From Burkholderia sp. BCC0322 (GTDB lineage Bacteria > Pseudomonadota > Gammaproteobacteria > Burkholderiales > Burkholderiaceae), in NCBI RefSeq assembly GCF_902833045.1, contig NZ_CADFDU010000006.1, positions 310,001-374,000 on the forward strand: a DNA stretch of 64,000 bases, read 5' to 3'. The notes beneath the pieces were generated by a model, which made no database searches, had not been told where the DNA came from, and saw nothing but the letters and a program-made list of their open reading frames with translations. A program made the position numbers and the translations under genes. Within the stretch, counting starts at the first letter, position 1; every line of letters starts with the position of its first letter. Below, piece by piece: positions 16,606 to 25,120 of this stretch.

Positions 16606-17303
16606 TAATTTACAACTTCTCCAGTGTTGGATCCGCCGTTACCGTTTGAGTGGTAATGCGTGCTATCGACGTGGTGGCCGTTGTTGACGATGGCGCCTGT
16701 CGAACTGATGTCGCCGACGATGGTGAAATTCCCGGTGAGGGTCGATGCCGATCCGGTGCCGTTATTGCCGGAAATCTGGATTCCACCTTGTCCGGTAATC
16801 GTCTTTGTCACAAGAAGCGTCCCGTTCAACGTCAGCCCCCCGCTGAACGTCATGACTCCGGATCCGTCGCCATTCATGACGACAGTCGACCCGGCTTTGT
16901 CGATGAGAGTCACCTTTCCGTCGTTCGTCAATTTGACGGTCGACCCGCTCTTGTGGACCATCCAGGTTTCGCCGGATTGAACGATTACGGGCGGATTGGC
17001 GTTCGAGAAAAAGCGCGCAGTAACGCGAGGCGCGCGCTCGTTCCCCTCGTTAAACGTGATCTGCACCATGTCGCCGATGTTTGGACCGACGAGCACGCCG
17101 AAGCCATTTCCGACGCCCGGAGCGGAAACCGGAATCCAGCCGACGAGTTCCACATCCTCGGGCTGAATCTTGACCTTCACTGCGTGACGGTTTGGGTCAT
17201 AGCTCGACACAATCCCGGTTCTCGGTTTCGCGCTACCTTGCCCGCTCAAATCCGACTGCATGCGGGCCATGTTCGCGAGCCGATTCGCTACGCGTGTACT
17301 CAT
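16605..17303 (-). CDS. Baseplate spike protein gpV-like
   Basis: A 232-residue membrane-piercing spike. An N-terminal OB domain (V-K-V-K-I-Q-P-E-D, G-D-M-V-Q-I-T-F-N-E-G) is followed by repetitive beta strands (G-S-T-V-K-L-T, G-S-T-V-V-M-N, G-G-L-T-L-N-G-T). The tip is rich in histidine (H-H-V-D-S-T-H-Y-H), the residues that hold iron at the apex of P2 and phi92 spikes. Confidence 0.9.
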   Translation of the reverse strand: MSTRVANRLANMARMQSDLSGQGSAKPRTGIVSSYDPNRHAVKVKIQPEDVELVGWIPVSAPGVGNGFGVLVGPNIGDMVQITFNEGNERAPRVTARFFSNANPPVIVQSGETWMVHKSGSTVKLTNDGKVTLIDKAGSTVVMNGDGSGVMTFSGGLTLNGTLLVTKTITGQGGIQISGNNGTGSASTLTGNFTIVGDISSTGAIVNNGHHVDSTHYHSNGNGGSNTGEVVN

Positions 17304-18424
17304 ATGCCCTCCTGCTGAGAATCGGGGCTGTGGTTTTTCGCGTGCAATTCGAGGGTGTATCCGTCATCGAAACTAAGACGCCGCGTGATGCTGTCGGGGA
17401 AATACATTTGATCCCATGCCGTTCCGGTCCCTTGCATCTGAACGACGGATGTCGTATCGAGGAAATCGTTTCCAGCGGCTGGAATCTCGAACTCCATCAA
17501 CATTTCGTGCCGAATGAGTTCGTTGTATTTCGCTTGCGCGTACTCGACGCACTTCTGCTTCGTGAGGTTCGCAACGTTGTAGTAATACGTCTGAGCGTCG
17601 CCCGAGCTTCCAATCGAACCGGGCGCCGTCGATTTCTTGCTTGTGGACGATGGGTACTGAGCGGTATAGACACGCTGGTCAACGTCGTTGAACGATCGAA
17701 CCTGTACGTAAATCCCACGAGACACAGTCAATGTTCGCTCGAACTTCAGGCCCTTGACGTTACAGGTAGGCGCGCCGGTATTTGCGTCGGGCGGCGTCCA
17801 TACGATCTTGTACGGCGCCACCTTCGACGGATCGGGGCGAGGGTTGAAAAACAGTGTTTGCCCCCGCACGTAGACGGCGAACTGTTCGATGCGTGCGAGA
17901 TAGCAGAGCAAATCCCACTCCGTTCGCGCGTTGTTCATCGCGTCATGGTCGATCGCGTAGTACTTACCGACGAGGGTCGAAGTTTCCGTGACGTTTGACG
18001 TGAGGCCGTGCCGTTGAGCGAGCAAGGCGGCGATTTGCGACGACGTTTTGTTTTGAAATTTTTCGGTCGTCTTCGCATCGATGAAAACGCGCGTAAGATC
18101 GCGCCCTGACACTTCAATGCAGCCGCGAGCCGGGTCGTATCCGATCTTGTCGACCTGCCCGTAAATCCATCGCGGAAGCTCCGTAGCCGTCCATTTCGAC
18201 AGGTCGTTAGGAACCCCGGCGAAAAGCTCGATATACATATCCTTTTGGTTGGAAAACCATGCTGCGTCCTGAGACGCAGGGAGCGCGTTTGCTGCAAATA
18301 CGCAGGAAAACGTATCCGCAGATGCATAGGAGTTGTTGTCGACCTCGAACGAATCCCATCCCGTGATGATCTGACCGTTTACCTTGATCGCGCCGCGAAC
18401 CGAGTTTGCGGACGAGTTAGGCAC
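17300..18424 (-). CDS. Baseplate hub protein gpD-like (late control D family)
   Basis: A 374-residue hub protein. Features include the early D-S-F-E-V-D-N-N strand, Y-G-Q-V-D-K-I-G-Y, V-S-G-R-D-L-T-R and W-D-L-L-C-Y-L-A-R, as in T4 gp27 or P2 gpD type hubs. It sits next to the spike it holds. The segment after residue 230 carries Ser/Thr-rich linkers. Confidence 0.85.
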   Translation of the reverse strand: MPNSSANSVRGAIKVNGQIITGWDSFEVDNNSYASADTFSCVFAANALPASQDAAWFSNQKDMYIELFAGVPNDLSKWTATELPRWIYGQVDKIGYDPARGCIEVSGRDLTRVFIDAKTTEKFQNKTSSQIAALLAQRHGLTSNVTETSTLVGKYYAIDHDAMNNARTEWDLLCYLARIEQFAVYVRGQTLFFNPRPDPSKVAPYKIVWTPPDANTGAPTCNVKGLKFERTLTVSRGIYVQVRSFNDVDQRVYTAQYPSSTSKKSTAPGSIGSSGDAQTYYYNVANLTKQKCVEYAQAKYNELIRHEMLMEFEIPAAGNDFLDTTSVVQMQGTGTAWDQMYFPDSITRRLSFDDGYTLELHAKNHSPDSQQEGI

Positions 18425-19379
18425 CTAAAATTCCTCCTGAGCCGCCCTGATACGGCGGGATGACGATCGATTGGTTTCCGATGATCCTCGGATCGCCACC
18501 GAGCTGCGGGTTTGCCTGAGCCAGCGTCGTCCATCCGCTCACGTCGCGGTAGAACTTCGATGCGATGTCGAACAGTGAGCCGCCGCCCGATTTGATGGTC
18601 TTGATGCCGCTGTTGATCTGGCCGAGATTCCGGCCCATTCGACCGAGAACACTGTCGAGTTGGACTAGGTTCTGCTGAGACTGAAACGCGTTGATCTGCG
18701 TGAAGAGGCGCGAGACGTTCGTCGCAATCGGATTTCCCGGAAGGATTCCGCCCAACGTCGTAACACTCTGAATGGTGTTTTCCGTCGATGCGATCAGCGT
18801 ACCGACGACGCTGCGCGCTTGATTCAGCGGAGTAAGCACCGAGTTGATCGTGCTCTTTGCGGCCTTAGCGAAATCGGAAACCGCCGAAACAGCAGAGCCA
18901 AGCGTTGAAATAGCTCCGCTGACCCCGCTATCGCCAATGCTCGACGCCAGCGAAGTAGCCGCGGACATGTCCCCGTTGATGAGGTCGTCGAGGCTGTCGC
19001 TCGCGCTCTGGCCCGGCGTCGTCGTCATGTCCTGAACGACAGTGCAGGTCAACTGATACGGGATCTGGTAGTCGCGCTCGTAATCAGCATCGAAGCCCGT
19101 TACGACCACCAGGTAGAAGAATTCGGACCATGCCAAGAAAACTGGCAGTGCCGCGTCGTTCATGCCTTTCAGAGTAAGCGCGCGATCGAGCGCGTTTTCC
19201 CCGATCAGCAGCCCCGACCATTCGATCGGATCGTGGTCGGCGCCAAGCAGGTCGACCTGCCGAGCGCCGCCGATGAACTTGTGAACGACACTCCTTTGTC
19301 CGGTTTTCACCTTGATTACTTCGGGAATCTCGGTATCTGCGAACTGCACATCACCGAGACTGAGTGTGATGTCCGGCAT
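18417..19379 (-). CDS. Tail/baseplate protein with LysM-like C-terminus, 320 aa
   Basis: The N-terminal half (D-I-T-L-S-L-G-D-V-Q-F, then G-A-R-Q-V-D-L-L-G and W-S-G-L-L-I-G) resembles T4 gp53 or Mu gp43-type DNA-circularisation/baseplate proteins. The C-terminal 55 residues (S-L-F-D-I-A-S-K-F-Y, Q-A-N-P-Q-L-G, G-N-Q-S-I-V-I-P) have a LysM or gpX pattern. It lies between tape measure and hub, as expected. Confidence 0.75.
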   Translation of the reverse strand: MPDITLSLGDVQFADTEIPEVIKVKTGQRSVVHKFIGGARQVDLLGADHDPIEWSGLLIGENALDRALTLKGMNDAALPVFLAWSEFFYLVVVTGFDADYERDYQIPYQLTCTVVQDMTTTPGQSASDSLDDLINGDMSAATSLASSIGDSGVSGAISTLGSAVSAVSDFAKAAKSTINSVLTPLNQARSVVGTLIASTENTIQSVTTLGGILPGNPIATNVSRLFTQINAFQSQQNLVQLDSVLGRMGRNLGQINSGIKTIKSGGGSLFDIASKFYRDVSGWTTLAQANPQLGGDPRIIGNQSIVIPPYQGGSGGILGA

Positions 19380-21523
19380 TAGTACTCCTGCCCCGGAACC
19401 GCTTGGCCGAGCCCGGCGTCGTACATGCCTGAGCCGAGCGGCGCCGAAGACTTAGAAACGATCCCGCCGACGACTTTCGTCACGCCCTTCTCGAATCCGT
19501 TTCCGAAGTCTGCATAGGTCGTTACGTGAACCGCAGGAGGGCCGGGTCGAACGAATCGCGATTGCGTCGTTGTCGCCTGATTGACACTCGAAAATGTCGG
19601 CGCCGCGGCGCCCTTGAATTCGCCTGCGTCGACGCGCTTCTGCGCGCCCGCCGAGAGCTTCACGCCCCCGTCCGTCTTGTAACTATCGATTTCCGACTGC
19701 GTGAACGGCCGGAATGCGTACGCGGCAGCCGCTAGGGTGCCGAGCGCGAGCACGACAATGCCTAGCGGGCTAACGAGCGCGGCCAGCGCGCCAGTAAACG
19801 CCGTGGACGCGCTTCCGGCGATCGCGCCAGCAATACGGACAATCCCCGCAGCGCCACCGACAGCTTGCATTGCCAGAGCGCGCCCGAGGAAAAGCAATCC
19901 GCGCGCAATGGCGCCTATCGGTCCAGTGACGATGAATGCCATGCCTCGCAGAAACGCGAGCCCGTTGCCCGTGATACGCAGCGCGCGGAACGCGATACCT
20001 CCCATTCTGAAAATCGACATGCCGAGTCCGGCCGCAGTGCGACCGAGCCGCATCAAACCGGCAGGGCCGCCAATAGCGCGCATGGCAAGCGCCAATCCGA
20101 AGCCGCGGACCGCCGCGGTTACGAGCAGAACGGCGCCGTTGATGGCGAGTCCGCCAGCGAGCAGGATGAACCCGTCTGCTATGACCTTGAACAGCGTTTG
20201 GTGTCGCTCCACGAACTGACCAAATCGATCCAGGCCGCCCGCAATCTTCAAGAGTCCGTTTGTGATTGTCGGCAGGTAGACCGAGCCGAACACGGCGAGG
20301 AAGTTCTTCCACGCGGCATCCGCGGCCACCTCGGCACCCTCGGGCGATTTGATGTACTGCCGGTACGCTCCCGAAAAATCATCCGTCTTTCGGAAAATCG
20401 CCGTGTCCTTCGCGTTCTTCTGTGCGCTCGTTATGTTGGAGCCGATAAAATCGCCAGTCGCTCGGTTGAAGTGCTGCGCGACGAGGATCGCGAGCTGTTC
20501 TTCGTCGAGATTCCCGTACTTGCGCCGCATGGCTGGCACGAGCACATCATGAATGAATACATCCGGACGCTGAGACGCAAGTTTTGCGTTTTCTGCGGAC
20601 AGGCCGCCCGTGACCGGCGTTTCAACGTGCTGCGCCCGAAGTGCCGCGCGCATCGCAGGGTCTACGGTCTTGTTGATGGCGCGCTGAATCGCGAGCGCCT
20701 CGGGGGAAATTTTCGTATCCCACAGGCCGAGGCTCGACAGGAACCCCTTTGCTTTCTTGTCCATGTGCCCGCCAATCAGCGAGCTGTTGAACGTCATCAA
20801 CGTGGTGCCAGCAGTCGAGCCGGTCTTCGCGCTGATGAGTGCAGCGAAAGCGCCATACAAGTATTCGGGCGACGCAAGTTGATAGGCGATCTTGCCGGTC
20901 TGCGACGCGTGGAAATAGTCGTTCGCCGACACGCGACCGCGAGTCCCAAAGTAAACTTGAGACTGCATCGAAAGTTCTTTCGCCAACTCGGCCGGATTCT
21001 GCATCACCTTGTCGCCGCGATGCTCAAGCGCTTTTACCGAGTTGTAAACCAGGCCGTCGACATTCTTTCCGTCGTTCTGAATCTTCGCGGCGATCGCAAA
21101 CCGGTTGTATGCGTCGGATAGCGACAGTGCCTTTCCGAGGTCACCGGTCGCCGTGTGCAGGTCGGTGATGAGCGCGATGTTGTCCGCGATCGTTGCGCCG
21201 AGGTTCTTGTGCGCGAGCGTCTGCGCGGTCGCGAATACCTTCGCGTTATCGGCAGACGAAAGGTTAAGCGTTTGAAACTTTTCTTGCTCCATGCGAAGTT
21301 TCTTCGCTTCTTCGTATGGAACCTTAAGCGCTCCGACAATCCCTGCGGAAATTCCGAGCATTAAGGCGCCTTTCTTCGCCTGATTCTGTATGCTTTCGAT
21401 CCGCTTTTGCAGTAGACTGGCTTGCGCCTCGGTGCGTAAAAAATCTTTAGAGAGTGCGGCAAGCCCCAATGACGCGCTGTTGATGAGGCTGATTCGCACG
21501 CCAATTTTGAAGGCTTCGAACAT
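19379..21523 (-). CDS. Tail tape measure protein, 714 aa
   Basis: The longest tail gene between chaperones and baseplate, which sets tail length. Helical N-terminal part (Q-K-R-I-E-S-I-Q-N-Q), then a hydrophobic Ala/Gly segment around residues 450-620 typical of the membrane-active middle of tape measures. No lytic domain was recognised. Its ATG shares bases with the ATG of an opposite-strand small gene (CATG at 21521-21524). Confidence 0.88.
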   Translation of the reverse strand: MFEAFKIGVRISLINSASLGLAALSKDFLRTEAQASLLQKRIESIQNQAKKGALMLGISAGIVGALKVPYEEAKKLRMEQEKFQTLNLSSADNAKVFATAQTLAHKNLGATIADNIALITDLHTATGDLGKALSLSDAYNRFAIAAKIQNDGKNVDGLVYNSVKALEHRGDKVMQNPAELAKELSMQSQVYFGTRGRVSANDYFHASQTGKIAYQLASPEYLYGAFAALISAKTGSTAGTTLMTFNSSLIGGHMDKKAKGFLSSLGLWDTKISPEALAIQRAINKTVDPAMRAALRAQHVETPVTGGLSAENAKLASQRPDVFIHDVLVPAMRRKYGNLDEEQLAILVAQHFNRATGDFIGSNITSAQKNAKDTAIFRKTDDFSGAYRQYIKSPEGAEVAADAAWKNFLAVFGSVYLPTITNGLLKIAGGLDRFGQFVERHQTLFKVIADGFILLAGGLAINGAVLLVTAAVRGFGLALAMRAIGGPAGLMRLGRTAAGLGMSIFRMGGIAFRALRITGNGLAFLRGMAFIVTGPIGAIARGLLFLGRALAMQAVGGAAGIVRIAGAIAGSASTAFTGALAALVSPLGIVVLALGTLAAAAYAFRPFTQSEIDSYKTDGGVKLSAGAQKRVDAGEFKGAAAPTFSSVNQATTTQSRFVRPGPPAVHVTTYADFGNGFEKGVTKVVGGIVSKSSAPLGSGMYDAGLGQAVPGQEY

Positions 21524-21767
21524 GAAACCGTCCTTTATATTTCGCCTGCATGAATGGGCGGCTGACCGGTTCGACTCGGTGCAGTATCCGAATGTGCGCC
21601 CATTGAATAGGGCGTCGCGCGTAGGGGCGCGCGTTCAGTTCATTCATCCGATGCCGATATGGCAGCGGATTTCGATGGTGATGTTGTGCGCGGGCGCTGC
21701 AGCGATCGCGATCCCGCTGCTGACCGGGACTTGCGCGATCGTGTGGGCGTTCGTTTCGTCTATGTGA
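21522..21767 (+). CDS. Opposite-strand small membrane protein, 81 aa
   Basis: A plus-strand frame fills the gap between two minus-strand tail genes. It begins MKPSFIFRLHEWAADRFDSV and ends with one membrane segment (M-L-C-A-G-A-A-A-I-A-I-P-L-L) before V-S-S-M. Codon choice is as gene-like as its neighbours. Start codon overlaps that of the tape measure in divergent fashion and the end overlaps the tail-completion gene stop. There is no clear ribosome site. It is not recognised, and could be a cargo gene expressed from the lysogen. Confidence 0.5.
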   Translation: MKPSFIFRLHEWAADRFDSVQYPNVRPLNRASRVGARVQFIHPMPIWQRISMVMLCAGAAAIAIPLLTGTCAIVWAFVSSM

Positions 21768-22260
21768 ATTCGCGCGAGGTCATCAACGTGGGAACGTTGA
21801 TGCCCCGACCTAGGATGCCGGTCACGAGTGCGCCGCCGAGCACGCGTTTCATCTTCTCTTCGCAGTGCAGCACCGCAGGCCCGAGGGACGGGCGCGGCGG
21901 GATCTTGTCGGTGCCAAGCTCGTGATACACGGCTTTGTCGTCGTCCGATCCGACCACGGCTTCGAGCGCCGACACCTCCCTTTGAACCGAATCGCGCATT
22001 TCGCCCGATCGAAGGAGCGGATCGTTCGGCGTGAACCCTTGGCGAACCCGATCCGCTTTCGTTTCTTCCTTCAGTTGAGCCCAAGCAGGAAACGGCCCGA
22101 TCGATTTCTGATATGTGCCAAGCTCCTGCCGCGCAGTGTCGCGAACGTTGTTCGCAACCTCGACAAGCCCCGCATGCAATTCAAGGGCTACCGCCGCTTG
22201 ACGCGTCATAAGATGCGCAGCGAACTGGCCCAGGCTCGCAAATTCCCGAATCGCGCTCAC
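21760..22260 (-). CDS. Virion morphogenesis / tail completion protein
   Basis: A 166-residue protein of the phage virion-morphogenesis (HK97 gp10-like) type, which caps or completes the tail. Landmarks are H-A-G-L-V-E-V-A-N-N-V-R-D-T-A, L-L-R-S-G-E-M-R-D-S-V, Y-H-E-L-G-T-D-K-I-P-P-R-P. The GTG start overlaps the stop of the frameshifted chaperone product (GTGA). Confidence 0.85.
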   Translation of the reverse strand: MSAIREFASLGQFAAHLMTRQAAVALELHAGLVEVANNVRDTARQELGTYQKSIGPFPAWAQLKEETKADRVRQGFTPNDPLLRSGEMRDSVQREVSALEAVVGSDDDKAVYHELGTDKIPPRPSLGPAVLHCEEKMKRVLGGALVTGILGRGINVPTLMTSREFT

Positions 22261-22825
22261 GAGTCCTCAAACTCCATATTCGAGTAGTTGAACTTATGGC
22301 CCTCGAACTCCGAAAACTTGATCGAGAATGCCGTGCGCGTCGCATCGTCCAAGGCGAACGCTACGTCGAACGGCACTCCGTTTTTCACGAGCCACAGCGC
22401 CTCGCTGATTGCCGCGGAGCGTGCTAGTTTTTTACTTCTTCGCGCACCTCGTCCGGCTTCGATTGCGCGCCGAAATGCTCGTCGACCGCCTGCATGACGG
22501 CTGTCACGCCATCTTCATCGAGTCGCGTGATCAGAGCCTCGATCTCACGCTCGTTGTTCGGGTAGTTGACAGGCTTTCCGTCGATGCCGGTGATGTAGGT
22601 GATCGGAAGCACCATGCCGACGTAAACCTGATTTTTCGCCGCCTCGCCGAGCATTTTCACGAGCCGGAATTGCGACAGCACGCCCGGCTTGCGCAGCGTG
22701 ACTTGCAGGCCGTTCGGCGTGTCGATCGTGACCGATGCATCGGCCTTCTTGATCAGTTGTTGCGAGGGGGTTTCGCCGACCTGCGGCGACTCCTGCTTTT
22801 TGCTGCGCACGTTGACCGTCGTCAT
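22257..22825 (-). CDS. Tail assembly chaperone fusion made by -1 frameshift (189 aa)
   Basis: At 22427-22433 the minus strand reads A AAA AAC in the zero frame, the strongest bacterial -1 slippery heptamer, directly before the TAG stop. Slipping back one base adds 56 residues: L-A-R-S-A-A-I-S-E-A-L-W-L-V, then V-A-F-A-L-D-D ending S-N-M-E-F-E-D-S. This matches the G/GT or Mu gp41/gp42 logic in which a small amount of fusion protein escorts the tape measure. Its stop overlaps the next gene start. Confidence 0.85.
22424..22825 (-). CDS. Tail assembly chaperone, unshifted form (133 aa)
   Basis: The zero-frame product begins MTTVNVRSKKQESPQVGETP and has V-T-L-R-K-P-G-V-L-S-Q-F-R-L-V near residue 42 and a helical C-terminal half. 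It lies between tube and tape measure, the universal place of tail chaperones. Termination at the TAG next to the slippery site gives this major form. Confidence 0.88.
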   Translation of the reverse strand: MTTVNVRSKKQESPQVGETPSQQLIKKADASVTIDTPNGLQVTLRKPGVLSQFRLVKMLGEAAKNQVYVGMVLPITYITGIDGKPVNYPNNEREIEALITRLDEDGVTAVMQAVDEHFGAQSKPDEVREEVKN

Positions 22826-22827
22826 CC

Positions 22828-23259
22828 TTATGCCACCTTGATCCGTTGTTCAGCCATGAAGCTGATTTTTTGTTTGACCGTTTCGTCGCCAGCCCAATCG
22901 CCAGCATCGTCGAGCTTGAAAATCACGCCCACATACATGTACTGGCTCGTCGAACCATCCGACTCGGTGATCGTTTCGGTGATCGTCGACGGAAGCAGGT
23001 TGAGCCCTGCGTAGTAGTTGGCCTCTTGGGCGGCGAAGAAATCGTCGATCGTGCTGTCTTGCCGCTCGACTTCAAACGCGCCCGTCCAGCCGTCCGGGAA
23101 AATCAGGTGACGCGTCCGGCCGTCGATCCCCTTCACCTTCTTGTCGGTCGTTTCCGGCTTCGAAGTGAATTTCGTGATGAGCGAAAGGGCGAGGGTTCCG
23201 GTCGGCGTCTGGATGTTGGTCGCGATGTCGCGGCCAACGCTAAAGCCATTCAGCGGCAT
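22828..23259 (-). CDS. Tail tube protein
   Basis: A 143-residue protein beginning MPLNGFSVGRDIATNIQTPT, directly downstream of the sheath as in Mu-like and related myoviruses. G-W-T-G-A-F-E-V-E-R-Q-D and the D-D-F-F-A-A-Q-E-A-N-Y-Y-A-G run resemble tube proteins. It should form the inner tube ejected on contraction. Confidence 0.85.
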   Translation of the reverse strand: MPLNGFSVGRDIATNIQTPTGTLALSLITKFTSKPETTDKKVKGIDGRTRHLIFPDGWTGAFEVERQDSTIDDFFAAQEANYYAGLNLLPSTITETITESDGSTSQYMYVGVIFKLDDAGDWAGDETVKQKISFMAEQRIKVA

Positions 23260-23278
23260 TTACGCTTCCCAATAGAAA

Positions 23279-23299
23279 AAGCCCGCGCATGGCGGGCTT
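23279..23299 (-). terminator. Intra-operon terminator hairpin between sheath and tube
   Basis: AAGCCCGC and GCGGGCTT flank a short loop, followed by TTTTTC on the minus strand. It reduces but presumably does not abolish readthrough into the tube gene. Confidence 0.88.
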
Positions 23300-23320
23300 A
23301 CTGGTTGTTCGGAGGGGGGC

Positions 23321-24877
23321 TTAGTGAGAACTGATCGACGACTGAATCGTGACCGTCTGTCCGCCCTGGAGGTTGATGACGAAGTAGAAGACGATCGACA
23401 GGTACTTGACGGACACGTTTGCGGCCATGTATCCGTTTGCGACCTGCTGCGCGGGGTTGTTCGCCGCGTCGATTTCGACCGTGAACGGAACCGCTTGCGG
23501 GTTGTTCACGTCGCCGATCATCTTCGCGCGCCACAGGTTCATGAGGAACCCTTGCATCGCGCTTTTCACGTCGGTGCGCAGGTCGGCCGTCTGAGGCTGG
23601 CCGATGACCTTGCCGAACGCGCTCGCGAGCGTCAGGGCAAGGTAATTCGTCATGCGCGTGTAGTTGTCGCCGTTCTGGCCGTTCGTGCTCGACGCGTTGA
23701 TGCCGGTTTGGCACGCGTAGTAGTTGCCTCCGGGCGACGGGTTCGTGATGACATCCAGTCGCGCCGACTTGATCGCGCCAATTTCGGCCGAGCTGTACGG
23801 CAGGTTTTGCGCGACGCGCTGCGTACTGACGATTCCGGGTAGCGGCTTGTTGAGGCTCGATTGCTCGGGCGACAGCGACGCTTGCTCGGCGGCCCAAAAG
23901 GTAGCGGGGCCAATGAGGCGGTTTTGGTTGTTCGTGCCGTCCCAGTACGTCACCCAATCTCCGACGAAAACCTTCAGGCCGTAGCCGTCCGCGCCCGCCG
24001 TGTTGAGCGCGGTCGATACCGTCGAATACGACTGCCCGGCCGATCCCTGCGTGCCCATGTAGATGCCTTCCTGCAAACCGAATTGCAGGATGGTCGACGC
24101 AGCGGTGAGGTCGGTGTGATCGCAGAGCGCGCCGACTTGGCAGCCTTGCGAGCGCAGGCAGTACATGCCCTTGGCTGCGCCTGCGGTGCCGTCGACGCCG
24201 ACGAGCGTCGCATTCGTGACTCCGGTCGCGCCATCGGTGCCTCCAGCCAGCGCGTAAACCGTGACGATGTTCGGCGCAGTGACGGACGTTCCGATCGTCG
24301 CAACGACGTTTTGCGACGGGCCGCGCGCATTGGACTGCCCGTTGTTCACGGCATTGACGAGGTTTTGCCAGAAGGCGGCGCCAGTTCCGGCGATGTTGTC
24401 GAACACTTCCGGCGTGATGCCGGGCCGCGTGACCGTCAGCTTGTACGTGCTCGCCTTCGTGCCCGCCGTGATTGCGGCGGTCATGGCGTTTCCGCCCGTG
24501 CCCGTATAGAGCGCGGTGAGCGTCGCGCCGGTCATCGGCGTGCTTGCCGTGTCCTTCAGTGCGATCGTCGCAGCGGTATCGGTGCCGTCCGTCACGCGGA
24601 CGTACTTGATCGCCGTTGCCCCGATCAGAAATGCAATGCCGATGTGCGTCGGAAGGTCGGAGGTTCGCACCTGGGCGCCCCCGAGAAAATTCGCGACATC
24701 GCTCGGCGAGCCGACGAGCGTCGGACTGTTGACCGGCCCCCAGGATCCGACGCCGATCATCCCGAGGAGGTTTGACGGAACGCCGTTGATGATGAGCGGG
24801 GGCGGCTGAATTTGCAGATACACGCCCGGCGCAGAGAGAGCGGTCGAGTTCAGTTGACCGACTTGATAAATAGGCAT
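23321..24877 (-). CDS. Tail sheath protein
   Basis: The 518-residue contractile sheath subunit. N terminus A-P-G-V-Y-L-Q-I-Q-P-P and I-G-V-G-S-W-G-P-V-N are the usual sheath opening. A-A-L-T type loops and W-R-A-K-M-I-G-D near residue 430 belong to the conserved C-terminal handshake domain. The ATG at 24877 follows TTGGAG. This gene identifies the phage as a myovirus. Confidence 0.93.
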   Translation of the reverse strand: MPIYQVGQLNSTALSAPGVYLQIQPPPLIINGVPSNLLGMIGVGSWGPVNSPTLVGSPSDVANFLGGAQVRTSDLPTHIGIAFLIGATAIKYVRVTDGTDTAATIALKDTASTPMTGATLTALYTGTGGNAMTAAITAGTKASTYKLTVTRPGITPEVFDNIAGTGAAFWQNLVNAVNNGQSNARGPSQNVVATIGTSVTAPNIVTVYALAGGTDGATGVTNATLVGVDGTAGAAKGMYCLRSQGCQVGALCDHTDLTAASTILQFGLQEGIYMGTQGSAGQSYSTVSTALNTAGADGYGLKVFVGDWVTYWDGTNNQNRLIGPATFWAAEQASLSPEQSSLNKPLPGIVSTQRVAQNLPYSSAEIGAIKSARLDVITNPSPGGNYYACQTGINASSTNGQNGDNYTRMTNYLALTLASAFGKVIGQPQTADLRTDVKSAMQGFLMNLWRAKMIGDVNNPQAVPFTVEIDAANNPAQQVANGYMAANVSVKYLSIVFYFVINLQGGQTVTIQSSISSH

Positions 24878-24894
24878 TGATGCTCCAATAAAAA

Positions 24895-24915
24895 AAGCCC
24901 GCACGTAGCGGGCTT
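24895..24915 (-). terminator. Intra-operon terminator hairpin before the sheath gene
   Basis: AAGCCCGC and GCGGGCTT form the stem with seven T following on the minus strand. Confidence 0.88.
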
Positions 24916-24937
24916 CTTCATTCGGAAATAGGGGCGA

Positions 24938-25111
24938 TTACTGCGGATCTTCCTTCGCGACCTTGTGGCAGAACCGTTCGTTTTCGGTCCCGATGACGCT
25001 CGCAATTTCTTGCGGGTCGGCGATGCGCTTGCCGCGCTCGTTGAAACCGAATTGGTGAATCACCACCAGTTCGAAATCGAACGAAGGCGCGGGAGCTTTC
25101 TTATCGCTCAT
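24938..25111 (-). CDS. Small hypothetical protein, 57 aa
   Basis: Begins MSDKKAPAPSFDFELVVIHQ and ends V-A-K-E-D-P-Q. It lies between the tail-end protein and sheath, in step with the operon. The pattern F-E-L-V-V-I-H-Q-F-G and G-K-R-I-A-D-P-Q resembles small proteins found just upstream of sheath genes in other myoviruses (recollection). Function unknown. Confidence 0.7.
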   Translation of the reverse strand: MSDKKAPAPSFDFELVVIHQFGFNERGKRIADPQEIASVIGTENERFCHKVAKEDPQ

Positions 25112-25120
25112 GCGGATTCC

